In this document: piece after piece, positions 41,218 to 50,163 of the stretch | How positions within the stretch are numbered: position 1 is the stretch's first letter | Layout: the number at the start of each line of letters is the position of its first letter | From: Bradyrhizobium monzae | Lineage (GTDB): Bacteria > Pseudomonadota > Alphaproteobacteria > Rhizobiales > Xanthobacteraceae | DNA: 64,000 nucleotides | NCBI RefSeq assembly: GCF_021458635.1 | Contig: NZ_JAIRDQ010000005.1 | Location: 1-64,000 of the forward strand | Reading direction: 5' to 3' | Program-made: the position numbers and the translations under genes | The notes under the pieces: model-generated | The model's database searches: none | What the model saw: only the letters and a program-made list of their open reading frames with translations | What the model was told of the DNA's origin: nothing

Positions 41218-43704
41218 TCACTGGTAGCCGGCGGAACCGCTGGCCCCGGTCGAGGTCGCCAGCGTGCGCAGGCCGATCTGGAACATGAACGCGTGGCTGA
41301 GCACGGGCGGCGTGGTGCCCGCAGCATAGCTATACGAAGTTACATAGTTCGCCGCCAGCACGAAGCAATCGTCGACATAGCCGGCGCCGAGCACATATTG
41401 GTTGATCTTGTTGGCCTCGAGGTCCCAGCGCGCCGAGCCCGTCACCACCCAATTGGTCGCGACCTTGATCGAGCCGGTCGTCAGGATGCCCTCGCGGCGG
41501 GTCAAATAGCCGAGTTCCGGCTGCGCCGCGTAATTGCCGTACATCACGCTGACCGACCAGCGATTGAAGTTGGCGCGGCCTTCCGCCTCGAAGCGCTGGA
41601 TGTTCCAGGTCTGCTCGTCCATGCGGGAGCGGACGCTGAACGTATAGGTGCTGTTCGGCGAGTAGGCGGCGCTCGCCACGTAATCCGAGCGCGGCTTGTC
41701 GAGGCCGGAATTTAGACCGGTATTGATGGAGTCCTGCACCGCGTAGGAGTTCATGCCGAACAGCTGGTAGGACTGGCCGAACAGCACCTTGACGGCGCCG
41801 CCCTTGTCGAACTGCGTGGTCGCCTGCACGCCGACATTGGCGCGGCCGCCGCCTTCGACGCGGTCGTAACCGGAGAACTTGTCGACGCTGAACAGGTTGG
41901 AGGTGTCGAACACCATGCTCTGCGCATCTTCGTTCGGGAGCTTGCCGGCATAGGTCTCGTTCGGGCGGATGATGATCTGCGCGATCGGCTCGATGGTGGT
42001 CGAGCCCCAGGGCTGAACGTTGATGAAGGGATAGCGATATTCGAGGCCGACGGTCGGCATCAGGCGGAACGCTTGGGTGTCGCCGACGGGCAGGTAGTTC
42101 GACACGCCCGGCTGGTTGGAGACGTCGGAATTGATCGCGTCGGCGCGCAGGATCGCGAACGGCGTCCAGATCTCGCCGAACGGGTCGGTGAAGGACTTGC
42201 GCCACTGCGCCTCCGCCGTCAGGCGGGTGTAGGTGCCGGGGAAGCCACGCAGCAGGCACTGCGACGGCGTGCGCGCGAGCGGATCGGCCGAGGTCGTCGT
42301 GCACAGGCCGATGGTGTTGGCCGTCGTCGTGATCGGGTCGAACACCGCGTCGTTACGCGTCAGATTGACGAAGTTCGTCTTGTAGGAGACCTCGCCGCCG
42401 AAGATCGGATAGTTGAGCACGTTCGAGTAGTCGATCACGGGATAGACGACCGGGACCTGCTGCTGGTTGCCCGAGAAGCTCGTCCAGTACATCGTGCGCG
42501 CGTCGAAGAAGCTGCGATTGCCGACGCCGGTCAGATAGAGTTGCGACAGCGCATCCGTCGGCAGGTTCAGGAACGAGCCGAGCGGATCGCGATAGGCCGA
42601 CAGGCGGTAGTCCGACATGAAATAATAGTCGGAGAGCAGGACGCCGTCCCAGCCCCAGACCCATTTGTCGTTCAGTGCGAACTGGCCCTTGGTCTCGATG
42701 CCGCCGCGGAACTGGCGGTCGCCCGGCTGGCCGGCGAAATTGCCGGGATTGAGCTGGTCGATGCCGTAGACGCGGACCTGGTAGGCGCCGTCCATCAGGC
42801 GCTGGCGGAACTCGGCCTGGAACAGCACGCCCTGCTTGGAGGTGATGCGCGGGCTGAAGGTCGCATCCATGTCGGGCGCGATCGCCCAGTAGAACGGGAC
42901 TTCGACGCCGTAGCCGAACGCCGTGTAGGAGGTGAAGCCCGGCATCAGGAAGCCGGTCTTGCGCTTCACGGTCGGATCGGGCGTCGAGAAATAGGGCATG
43001 TAGGCGAGCGGCACGCCGAAGAATTCGAGCTGCGCCGTCTCGAAATACAGCATCTTCTCCTGCTGGTCGTGGATGATGCGGGCGCCCTTGACCTGCCAGA
43101 GCGGGGGCTTCTTCGGATCGTCCTTACACGGCGCGCAGGCGGTGTAGACGCCGTTCTCGAACACCGTGTAGTTGCCGCTCGATCGGTCGGCACGGGTCGC
43201 GGCCATGCGGGTCTGGTCGGCGGTGTCCACGCGCAGCGAATCGACGAAACCGTCGCGGTAGTCGTCGGAGAGATCCAGAATCTCGGCATAGGTGATCTTG
43301 CCGTCGGCATCCGTCATGCGGATGTTGCCTTCGGCATGGAGCCGCTTGGTCTTCTGGTCGTAGATGACCCGATCGGCCTCGACGCTGGTGCCGTTGTAGA
43401 ACAGCTGGACGTTGCCGACCGCGGAAATGCGCGAATTGTTGTAGTCGTAATCGACCTCGGTCGCCTGCACGAGCATCTGCCCGTCATTGGCGGCCTTCGG
43501 CGGCCGCGGACGCGGCGGCAGCGGATTGTAGGTGTAGCTCTGGGCGGCAGCCGGCGTCACCGCGGCAAGATCGATCATGCCGGCGAGTGATACGGTCGCG
43601 ATCAGGGCAAGCAGGAGCGTGCGGACAGACAAGCCATATCCGTTCGCGCGCACGGGGGTGCGCAACGTGAAACCAGATACGTGTCCTCGGCGGACGGCCG
43701 TCAC
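41218..43704 (-). CDS. lptD: LPS assembly outer-membrane protein LptD
   Basis: 828 residues. A signal peptide and an N-terminal jelly-roll (VEADRVIYDQKTKRLHAEGNI) precede a large beta-barrel that places LPS in the outer leaflet. Cysteines are present in the linker (ACAPCKDD). The GTG at 43704 overlaps the lptG stop (TAGTG), so it is preferred to a longer frame reaching 43770. The C-terminal region is barrel strand-like. It is followed by surA and preceded by lptG, the classical order. Confidence 0.94.
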   Translation of the reverse strand: MTAVRRGHVSGFTLRTPVRANGYGLSVRTLLLALIATVSLAGMIDLAAVTPAAAQSYTYNPLPPRPRPPKAANDGQMLVQATEVDYDYNNSRISAVGNVQLFYNGTSVEADRVIYDQKTKRLHAEGNIRMTDADGKITYAEILDLSDDYRDGFVDSLRVDTADQTRMAATRADRSSGNYTVFENGVYTACAPCKDDPKKPPLWQVKGARIIHDQQEKMLYFETAQLEFFGVPLAYMPYFSTPDPTVKRKTGFLMPGFTSYTAFGYGVEVPFYWAIAPDMDATFSPRITSKQGVLFQAEFRQRLMDGAYQVRVYGIDQLNPGNFAGQPGDRQFRGGIETKGQFALNDKWVWGWDGVLLSDYYFMSDYRLSAYRDPLGSFLNLPTDALSQLYLTGVGNRSFFDARTMYWTSFSGNQQQVPVVYPVIDYSNVLNYPIFGGEVSYKTNFVNLTRNDAVFDPITTTANTIGLCTTTSADPLARTPSQCLLRGFPGTYTRLTAEAQWRKSFTDPFGEIWTPFAILRADAINSDVSNQPGVSNYLPVGDTQAFRLMPTVGLEYRYPFINVQPWGSTTIEPIAQIIIRPNETYAGKLPNEDAQSMVFDTSNLFSVDKFSGYDRVEGGGRANVGVQATTQFDKGGAVKVLFGQSYQLFGMNSYAVQDSINTGLNSGLDKPRSDYVASAAYSPNSTYTFSVRSRMDEQTWNIQRFEAEGRANFNRWSVSVMYGNYAAQPELGYLTRREGILTTGSIKVATNWVVTGSARWDLEANKINQYVLGAGYVDDCFVLAANYVTSYSYAAGTTPPVLSHAFMFQIGLRTLATSTGASGSAGYQ

Positions 43705-44801
43705 TATCCGTCCTCCTGATACAGCAAGGCCAAAAAGCCGGTGAGGCCGCCCACCACCACGGGCAACCACGCCGCAGCGATCGGATGCATCAACTCAGCC
43801 TTGCTCAAGTCTTCAGTCACTTTCGACAGAACGTAGAGCAGAAAGCCTGCGCCCACGCCACTCAAAACCATCTTCTGTACGCCGCCCATCCGGAAGAAGC
43901 GCAGCGACACGGACGCCGCGAGCATCACCATGGCGGCGAGCAAAAACGGCTGTGCCAGCAGCTTGTGATACTGGAGTCGATATCCGGCTGTCGCGAACCC
44001 CGAGCTCTCCGACGAGCGGATGTAGCTCGGTAGTTGCCAAAAGGACACAGTCTCGGGTGTGGAAAAGCTGTTGCGAACCTGCGCTTCGGTCAACGTCGTC
44101 GGAATCTCGAGACTGGCCTGATCGACCGGCGGAGAATCGAGCGAGAAGCGGCGTACGCCCTTGAACAGCCAATGGCCGGATTCGAGCGTCGCCTCGCGCG
44201 CCTCGATCCGCTCCTTGAAGTGCTGCTCTGTGTCAAAGCGGAACAGCGTGAGTCCCGTCAGCCGGACGCCCTGTTGCTCGCTGCGCGCCGCGTTGATGAT
44301 GGTCTGGCCGTCGCTGGTCACCTGGTTGAGCCAGAAGCCCGAGGCGTCCTGGATGCCGCCGCCAGGCGCCGAGCCGAACAGCTCCGCCTCCATGCGCTTG
44401 GAAAGCTCGCGGAGGTTAGCCGACATCGGATTGTAGGCGATGGTGGCGATCACGCCGATCAGGAGCGCGCTGCCGAGCGCGGGCGAGATGAACTGCCAGG
44501 CCGAGATGCCGGCGGCGCGCGCCACCACGAGCTCGAGCCGGCGGGAGAGGGCGAGATAGCAGGTCATGGCGCCGATCAGCATGCAGAACGGCGTCAGCTT
44601 CTCCAGCAGTTGCGGTACCCGGAACAACGAGGTCTCGGCCACCATGATCGCGGACGCCGACGCCAGCCCCGAGGTCTTGCGCACCATCTCGATGTAGTCG
44701 ACCAGCACCAGCAGCAGGAAAATGCTCGCGAACACGCCGAGTGCGGCGACCACGAAGCGGCCGGCGAAATAGCGCCCGAGCGTGTTGGTGAGCATGCTCA
44801 T
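43704..44801 (-). CDS. lptG: LPS export permease LptG
   Basis: 365 residues, the partner of LptF in the inner-membrane LPS extractor. It has six hydrophobic helices and a periplasmic jelly-roll insert between helices 3 and 4 (from about residue 120). It begins MSMLTNTLGRYFAGRFVVA. The ATG overlaps the lptF stop (ATGA), so they are translationally coupled. LptB is not in the window. Confidence 0.95.
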   Translation of the reverse strand: MSMLTNTLGRYFAGRFVVAALGVFASIFLLLVLVDYIEMVRKTSGLASASAIMVAETSLFRVPQLLEKLTPFCMLIGAMTCYLALSRRLELVVARAAGISAWQFISPALGSALLIGVIATIAYNPMSANLRELSKRMEAELFGSAPGGGIQDASGFWLNQVTSDGQTIINAARSEQQGVRLTGLTLFRFDTEQHFKERIEAREATLESGHWLFKGVRRFSLDSPPVDQASLEIPTTLTEAQVRNSFSTPETVSFWQLPSYIRSSESSGFATAGYRLQYHKLLAQPFLLAAMVMLAASVSLRFFRMGGVQKMVLSGVGAGFLLYVLSKVTEDLSKAELMHPIAAAWLPVVVGGLTGFLALLYQEDG

Positions 44802-45967
44802 GCGGTCGCCGGCCGTCCGAACAGCCGCGCGATCCGCGCGTTCGATCTGTTGATGGCTTCCGTCAGGCCGGGCGGCGGCTCGACCACGATGCCGCCGATG
44901 ATCATCCACAGCCCGACACCGATCGCGCCCAAGACCATCGCGTACTGGAACAGCACTGGACCGGGCGACTTCACGGCCATCACCGAGCAGGCAAATCCCG
45001 CCATGCGCAGGCCGAACACGGCGAGCACCGAGCCGCCGATCGAGAAGTTGCGGCTCTGGCGGGTGGTACGCGGCGCGCCGAGGAAAGCGAAGGTCAGGAC
45101 GGCAAAGGCGAAGGGATAGATAGGCGCGAGCAAGTTGTCGTGCAGGGCCGAGCGGAACTGCCCGGGAATCTGCTTGTAGACCGGATCGTCCTCGGACGGC
45201 GAGAACAGCTCCCACAGATAGCGCTCGCGAATGCCGAGGGTGACGTCATGGCCCTGGTTGCCGAACTTCGACATGTCGAAGCCGTAGCGGCCGAACGCCA
45301 CCAGCGCAGGGTCGCGCTTGCCGGCCTCGAAGCGCTGGAGGTTGCCGTCCTTGAGCACCAGAAACGATCCGTTCTCGTTCTTCACGACCTCGCCGTGCTC
45401 AGCGACGATCGAGACGCGCTCGTTCGGATCGCGACGGTCGTCGATGAAGATGCCGGCGAGGATGCCGCCCGGCAGACGCTCGCGAATCCGGATCGTGAGA
45501 TTCTTGTCGAGCTGGGCGAAGCGGCCGGGCTGCAGGATGTTGGTGAGCACGTCGGCGGTGATTTCGGCGTCCCACTGCTTGATCCGCCGCATGCCGTCGG
45601 GGGCGAGGTAGGCCGCGATGAAGGCCACCAGCAGCGCCACCACGCAGGTGGCGTAGAAGAACGGATAGAACAGCCGGAACGGCGAGAAGCCGGCGGCATT
45701 CATCACGATGATCTCGGAATCGGTCGCGAGCTTGTTCAGCGTGTGCGAGATCGCGATCATCAGCGCGATCGGCGAGATGATCAGCACCAGCGCCGGGATC
45801 ACGAGGCTGGTGATGCCGAGGAAGGTCATGATGGTCTGACCCTGGCTCGTCATCAGGTCGATGCCGCGCAACGCCTGCGTAATCCAGATCACGCCGGTAA
45901 GGCTGACCAGGACGAGCGCAAACGACGCCAGCGTCGTGCGGAAAATATACCTGTCGATTGACCCCAT
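44798..45967 (-). CDS. lptF: LPS export permease LptF
   Basis: 389 residues. It begins MGSIDRYIFRTTLASFALVL and has six predicted membrane helices around a periplasmic domain, the YjgP/YjgQ family layout. With LptG and LptB it drives LPS out of the inner membrane. It is the first gene of the leftward lptF-lptG-lptD-surA-pdxA-rsmA operon, divergent from pepA. Confidence 0.95.
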   Translation of the reverse strand: MGSIDRYIFRTTLASFALVLVSLTGVIWITQALRGIDLMTSQGQTIMTFLGITSLVIPALVLIISPIALMIAISHTLNKLATDSEIIVMNAAGFSPFRLFYPFFYATCVVALLVAFIAAYLAPDGMRRIKQWDAEITADVLTNILQPGRFAQLDKNLTIRIRERLPGGILAGIFIDDRRDPNERVSIVAEHGEVVKNENGSFLVLKDGNLQRFEAGKRDPALVAFGRYGFDMSKFGNQGHDVTLGIRERYLWELFSPSEDDPVYKQIPGQFRSALHDNLLAPIYPFAFAVLTFAFLGAPRTTRQSRNFSIGGSVLAVFGLRMAGFACSVMAVKSPGPVLFQYAMVLGAIGVGLWMIIGGIVVEPPPGLTEAINRSNARIARLFGRPATA

Positions 45968-46311
45968 GCGCTACCGCACGAATCCCACCAAAGCCCCAAC
46001 ACGCGCGCACCGGAATTCCTTCTATCCAACCAATCCCCTGACAGGGGATCCCCAAGGTCGGCCAGGCAGCTCTTCCGGAGGCTCACCTTCTCACTACCAT
46101 CCCTTTGATCCGTCAACAAAATGGCTGACCCATGGCACCCTCAACATATGGTTAATATTTCCCTCGTTGTGGCGTCCCTGCCACGGGCGGTGCTTGGCAT
46201 CGACCGCGCTTCTCGCCCATAGTGCGGGCAGACGAGTGAATCGCCATTCAGGTTCGGCTTTCGGCCGGCTCGCTTGATTGGTAAAAATCCCATGTTTTCG
46301 AGGAGTTACCC
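45968..46311. other. 344-bp divergent lptF-pepA gap
   Basis: No gene. It must hold the promoters of the LPS operon (leftward) and pepA (rightward). A GAGGAG ribosome-binding sequence for pepA lies at about 46298. No clear operator or hairpin was found. Confidence 0.5.
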
Positions 46312-47811
46312 ATGTCCGATGCCATCAAGGTCGGCTTCGTCCCGTTGGCCAGTGCCGCCCGTGGCATCCTGATCGTGTTCTGTGACGACGCTCTGAAGGT
46401 TGGTCCGGCGACGGCCAAGGCGCTGGGCGGGGCAGCCGAGCTCGTGAAGCGGGCGGCGGCCGCCGCCTCGTTCAAGGGTAAAACCGGCGCCGCCCTGGAC
46501 ATCCTGGCGCCCGAGGGTCTGAAGGCCGAGCGCCTGATCGTGATCGGGACCGGCAAGGCATCGAGCCTGAAGGGCAACGACTTCCTGAAATTCGGCGGCG
46601 TGGCCGCCGGCAAGCTCAAGGCTGGGACCGCTGCCATGACCATCATGGCGGAACTGACGGCTGGCGCCATGACCAGCGAGCAGGCGGTTGCGATCGCCTC
46701 GGGCCTGCGGCTGCGCGCCTACAAGTTCGACCGCTACAAGACCAAGAAGAAGGACGGCGAGGAGGGCGCCTTGCGCGCCGACGTCTCGCTGGCGGTCGGC
46801 GATGCGGCCGCAGCGAAGAGGGCCTTCGTGTCGGCCGGCGCCGTCGTCGACGGCGTCATCATCGCGCGCGATCTCGTCAACGAGCCGCCGAACGTGCTCT
46901 TCCCCGAGGAGTTCGCGCGCCGCGCAGGCCTGCTGCGCAAGCTCGGCGTCAAGATCGAGGTGCTCGACGTCAAGGCGATGCAGAAGCTCGGTATGGGCGC
47001 GCTGCTCGGCGTCGGCCAGGGCTCGGCGCGGCCGAGCCGCACCGTGATCATGCGCTGGGACGGGGCTAAGAAAGGCGAGGCGCCGGTTGCCTTCGTCGGC
47101 AAGGGCGTCTGCTTCGACACCGGCGGCATCTCGATCAAGCCGGCCGGCAGCATGGAGGACATGAAGGGCGACATGGGCGGCGCTGCATGCGTCGTCGGCC
47201 TGATGCACGCGCTCGCGGCGCGTAAAGCGAAGGCCAACGTGGTCGGCGCCATCGGCCTCGTCGAGAACATGCCCGACGGCAATGCGCAGCGGCCGGGTGA
47301 CATCGTCACCTCGATGTCGGGCCAGACCATCGAGATCATCAACACCGACGCGGAAGGCCGCCTCGTGCTGGCCGACGTGCTCTGGTACGTGGCCAAGAAG
47401 ACCAAGCCGAAATTCATGGTGGATCTGGCGACGCTGACCGGCGCGATCGTGGTCGCGCTCGGCACCGATCATGCCGGCATGTTCTCCAACAATGACGAAC
47501 TCGCCGAGCGCCTGCACGCCGCCGGCATCGAGAGCGGCGAGAAGGTCTGGCGCCTGCCGCTCGGCCCCGAATACGACAAGCTGATCGATTCCCAGTTCGC
47601 CGACATGAAGAACACCGGCGGCCGCCACGGCGGCTCGATCACCGCGGCGCAGTTCCTGCAGCGCTTCGTCGACGGGACGCCCTGGGCGCATCTCGACATC
47701 GCCGGCACCGCGATGGGCGTGCCCAAGACCGACATCAACCAGAGCTGGGGAAGCGGCTACGGGGTACGGCTGCTCGATCGCCTGGTGGCGGATCATTACG
47801 AGCGCAAATGA
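46312..47811 (+). CDS. pepA: Leucyl aminopeptidase (M17)
   Basis: Cytosolic di-zinc aminopeptidase of 499 residues. The family signature NTDAEGRLVLADVLW and the metal/catalytic region GKGVCFDTGGISIKPAGSM...DMKGDMGGAA are exact. It recycles peptides; in enterobacteria PepA also binds DNA. Its stop overlaps the holC start (ATGA), a pairing also found in E. coli. Confidence 0.97.
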   Translation: MSDAIKVGFVPLASAARGILIVFCDDALKVGPATAKALGGAAELVKRAAAAASFKGKTGAALDILAPEGLKAERLIVIGTGKASSLKGNDFLKFGGVAAGKLKAGTAAMTIMAELTAGAMTSEQAVAIASGLRLRAYKFDRYKTKKKDGEEGALRADVSLAVGDAAAAKRAFVSAGAVVDGVIIARDLVNEPPNVLFPEEFARRAGLLRKLGVKIEVLDVKAMQKLGMGALLGVGQGSARPSRTVIMRWDGAKKGEAPVAFVGKGVCFDTGGISIKPAGSMEDMKGDMGGAACVVGLMHALAARKAKANVVGAIGLVENMPDGNAQRPGDIVTSMSGQTIEIINTDAEGRLVLADVLWYVAKKTKPKFMVDLATLTGAIVVALGTDHAGMFSNNDELAERLHAAGIESGEKVWRLPLGPEYDKLIDSQFADMKNTGGRHGGSITAAQFLQRFVDGTPWAHLDIAGTAMGVPKTDINQSWGSGYGVRLLDRLVADHYERK

Positions 47812-48260
47812 CCGAAGTGCTCTTCTACCATCTGCAAAACATGACGGTTGAGAACGTCTTGCCGCCGCTTCTCGAGAAATCGCTCGAGCGCGGCTGGCGC
47901 GTCGTGGTGCAGTCGACCTCACCGGAGCGCGCCGATGCGCTCGACGCGCATCTATGGACCTATCGCGACGATTCCTTCCTGCCGCACGCGACATGGCGCG
48001 TGAACGATGTGGCCGAGCAGCCGATCGTGCTGGCGATCGAGGCGGACAATCCGAACGGCGCCAATGTCCGCTTCCTGGTCGACAACGCCGAATTGCCGCA
48101 GGACGCGGAGGCCTATGAGCGCATGGTGTTGCTGTTCAACGGCGACGATCCGGATGCGCTTGCGGCGGCCCGCAGCACCTGGACGGATTGCAAGACGCGC
48201 GGATTTGAGGTCACCTATTGGCAGGCGGACGAACGGGGCCGGTGGCAGCGGCGGAATTAG
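47808..48260 (+). CDS. holC: DNA polymerase III chi subunit
   Basis: 150 residues. MTEVLFYHLQNMTVENVLP, VVVQSTSPERADALDAHLWTYRDDSFLPHA and the C-terminal TYWQADERGRWQRR match chi, which links the clamp loader to single-stranded DNA-binding protein. It is coupled to pepA by a 4-bp overlap, and there is an AT-poor gap before the next gene. Confidence 0.95.
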   Translation: MTEVLFYHLQNMTVENVLPPLLEKSLERGWRVVVQSTSPERADALDAHLWTYRDDSFLPHATWRVNDVAEQPIVLAIEADNPNGANVRFLVDNAELPQDAEAYERMVLLFNGDDPDALAAARSTWTDCKTRGFEVTYWQADERGRWQRRN

Positions 48261-48387
48261 CCACCTTACCCGGTTAATGATAATTTGGTCTTTCTCGGGC
48301 AGACTGGTTTCGGCCACCTTCGTGCCGCAAAGTGATGTTGGGACAATCGCTTAGGTCTGCTCCTTCATGCGGGGAATCTAGTTTATC

Positions 48388-48927
48388 GTGCGACATCAAA
48401 AGCTTCAAAAGTCGCTCATAGTTGCATTGGCCGCTGTCGCGCCGCTGATCGCGGGCTGCTCGGGCGGGACCGATCTGCTGGCGTCTGCTAAAGACGCCGA
48501 ATGGTTCAACAAGCCGAGCCGCCTGTTCATCAAGAACATCTCGATCGAATCGCCGCCGCTGACCCCCGACAAGCCGGTTGGCGCTGAAGATCTCGTCAGT
48601 GCCGACGGCGCTTGCCCCGGCATGGCACCGCCGCCTGGACCTGCTGATGCAAACGCCTCGACCACGGCGCCCGCGCCGATGGGCGGCACGGTCGCGCTCG
48701 GCCACACCGAATGCGACGTGGTGCGCGGCATCGGCGCGCCCTCCAATGTCAATCTCTCAAGCGATGCCGCCGGCCGTCGCGTCGCGGTTGTCACCTGGAC
48801 CACGGGTCCGCGCGCGGGCATCTACACGTTCACATCGGGGCGCCTCTCCGCGATCGAGGGCTCGCCCGAGCCGCAGGTCGCTCCGAAACCGGTGAAGCCG
48901 AAGGCGAAGAAGAAGGCGGCGACGTAA
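48388..48927 (+). CDS. BamE/SmpA-like outer-membrane lipoprotein
   Basis: 179 residues from GTG at 48388. A lipoprotein signal with lipobox IAGC (Cys24) is followed by a linker, then a domain resembling the BamE/SmpA fold (ECDVVRGIGAPSNVNLS...RAGIYTFTSGRLSAIEG). A Lys/Ala/Pro tail ends it. It may act with the outer-membrane assembly machinery, but sequence resemblance is modest. It is single, after holC. Confidence 0.7.
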   Translation: MRHQKLQKSLIVALAAVAPLIAGCSGGTDLLASAKDAEWFNKPSRLFIKNISIESPPLTPDKPVGAEDLVSADGACPGMAPPPGPADANASTTAPAPMGGTVALGHTECDVVRGIGAPSNVNLSSDAAGRRVAVVTWTTGPRAGIYTFTSGRLSAIEGSPEPQVAPKPVKPKAKKKAAT

Positions 48928-49009
48928 CGCGTTCGTCTTGTCCGCTTCTGCTCTCGAAGGCCGGTTGCGACTGGTCAACGCGATCAGCCGCTTGTACCCG
49001 TCCAGATCA

Positions 49010-49798
49010 TCACGCGGCCTTACGCCCCTTGATCGCCGTCGCACTGGCATGGACCGTGATCGCACCGCTCGCGCTTGCTGGCAGTCGCGCCTGCAGTCGG
49101 CGTTTGAGCTCAGCGCCCTGGGCTTCCGACAGCTTTCCCATCACGCCGCTTGGGCTGCTCACGACCATCGACAACCAATAATCGTCGAAGTCAGCGAATG
49201 TCCGCTCGACAACCAACTCACGGGTTTCGATATTGCTCAGGCCAATCTCCGCCCAGAGTGCCTTCAACGCTTCGAAACGTGAAATGTCCGCGCTCGGCGG
49301 GCGCGCTGCGGGGATACCAAGGGCATCCAACTCTTCCCACAGCGGCTGCGTCGGCGTGCCGCCCCGCACAATGTCCCAAGTGTAGGACGCGACCATGCCG
49401 CCGGGCTTGGTGACACGGACCATTTCCGAAGCACCTTTGCGCGCGTCGGGGACGAAGAACAGCGCCAGCGCCATCACCGCGACGTCGAAGCGGTCGCGGT
49501 CGTAGGGAAGTGCCATCGCATCGCCAATTGAAAGCTCGACCGGTTTTGCCGCGAACTTTTGGCGCGCCGTCGCAATTTGCGCATCGGAGGGATCAATCGC
49601 GCAAACGGATGAGGGAGCGGATTTCGCAACAAGGAGTTCAGTGAACGCGCCGTTGCCCGCACCGACATCCGCCCAGGCCAGTCCGGGTCGTGGCGCCAGC
49701 CAGTCAAGGAACAAGGTCCCGGCCGATCGGCTCCAGGGTGCCATGAAGCGCTCGTAAGCTGCGCCATCGGTGAATTTGATCGGTTCGGGTGACGACAT
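49010..49798 (-). CDS. Class I SAM-dependent methyltransferase
   Basis: 262 residues. SAM motif I is WADVGAGNGAFTELL near residue 40, with AIDPSDAQIATARQKF as motif II and KPGGMVASYTWDI later, typical of UbiE/small-molecule methyltransferases. The substrate is unknown. It is a lone gene, divergent from the RTX locus. Confidence 0.88.
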   Translation of the reverse strand: MSSPEPIKFTDGAAYERFMAPWSRSAGTLFLDWLAPRPGLAWADVGAGNGAFTELLVAKSAPSSVCAIDPSDAQIATARQKFAAKPVELSIGDAMALPYDRDRFDVAVMALALFFVPDARKGASEMVRVTKPGGMVASYTWDIVRGGTPTQPLWEELDALGIPAARPPSADISRFEALKALWAEIGLSNIETRELVVERTFADFDDYWLSMVVSSPSGVMGKLSEAQGAELKRRLQARLPASASGAITVHASATAIKGRKAA

Positions 49799-50163
49799 CC
49801 GAGATCTCCCTCAAATATTCGTTGTGCGGATATTCATTGGGCCGAAAATACACGTCGCTCTCGACTCTGCAGCGGGGCCGTGGGCGATTTGCCGACGCCC
49901 ACTCCGTCGCCGAGCTTAATACCAAATGCGTCGAGACCACACGCGCAATTTCGTTCGGCTTGGCAGGCGCGTCGGAAGGTGATCCGCCGCCGCAGCTCCC
50001 AACTTGCGAGCCATCATATCCGCAGATGCCCAAGACCGGCCTGCCGCAAATCTGGAGGGAATCTCCAGAATAATCACGCGCATCTCAAGCAACCCTTCAA
50101 GATTGTCTTGACGGCGGCTGCTACGCATCGAGGGGGGGCTAGATCGATCGAAGGAATATTTGG
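49799..50163. other. 365-bp divergent gap before the RTX gene
   Basis: No credible gene. It separates the methyltransferase and the secreted repeat protein. AAGGA about 7 bp before 50164 is the ribosome-binding site. A TTGACGG near 50110 is a possible -35 without a matched -10. Confidence 0.45.

Noticed and set aside
46306..47994. 562-codon frame antisense to pepA.
   Set aside because: Shadow frame: pepA is a clear housekeeping gene and the antisense product has no recognisable family features.
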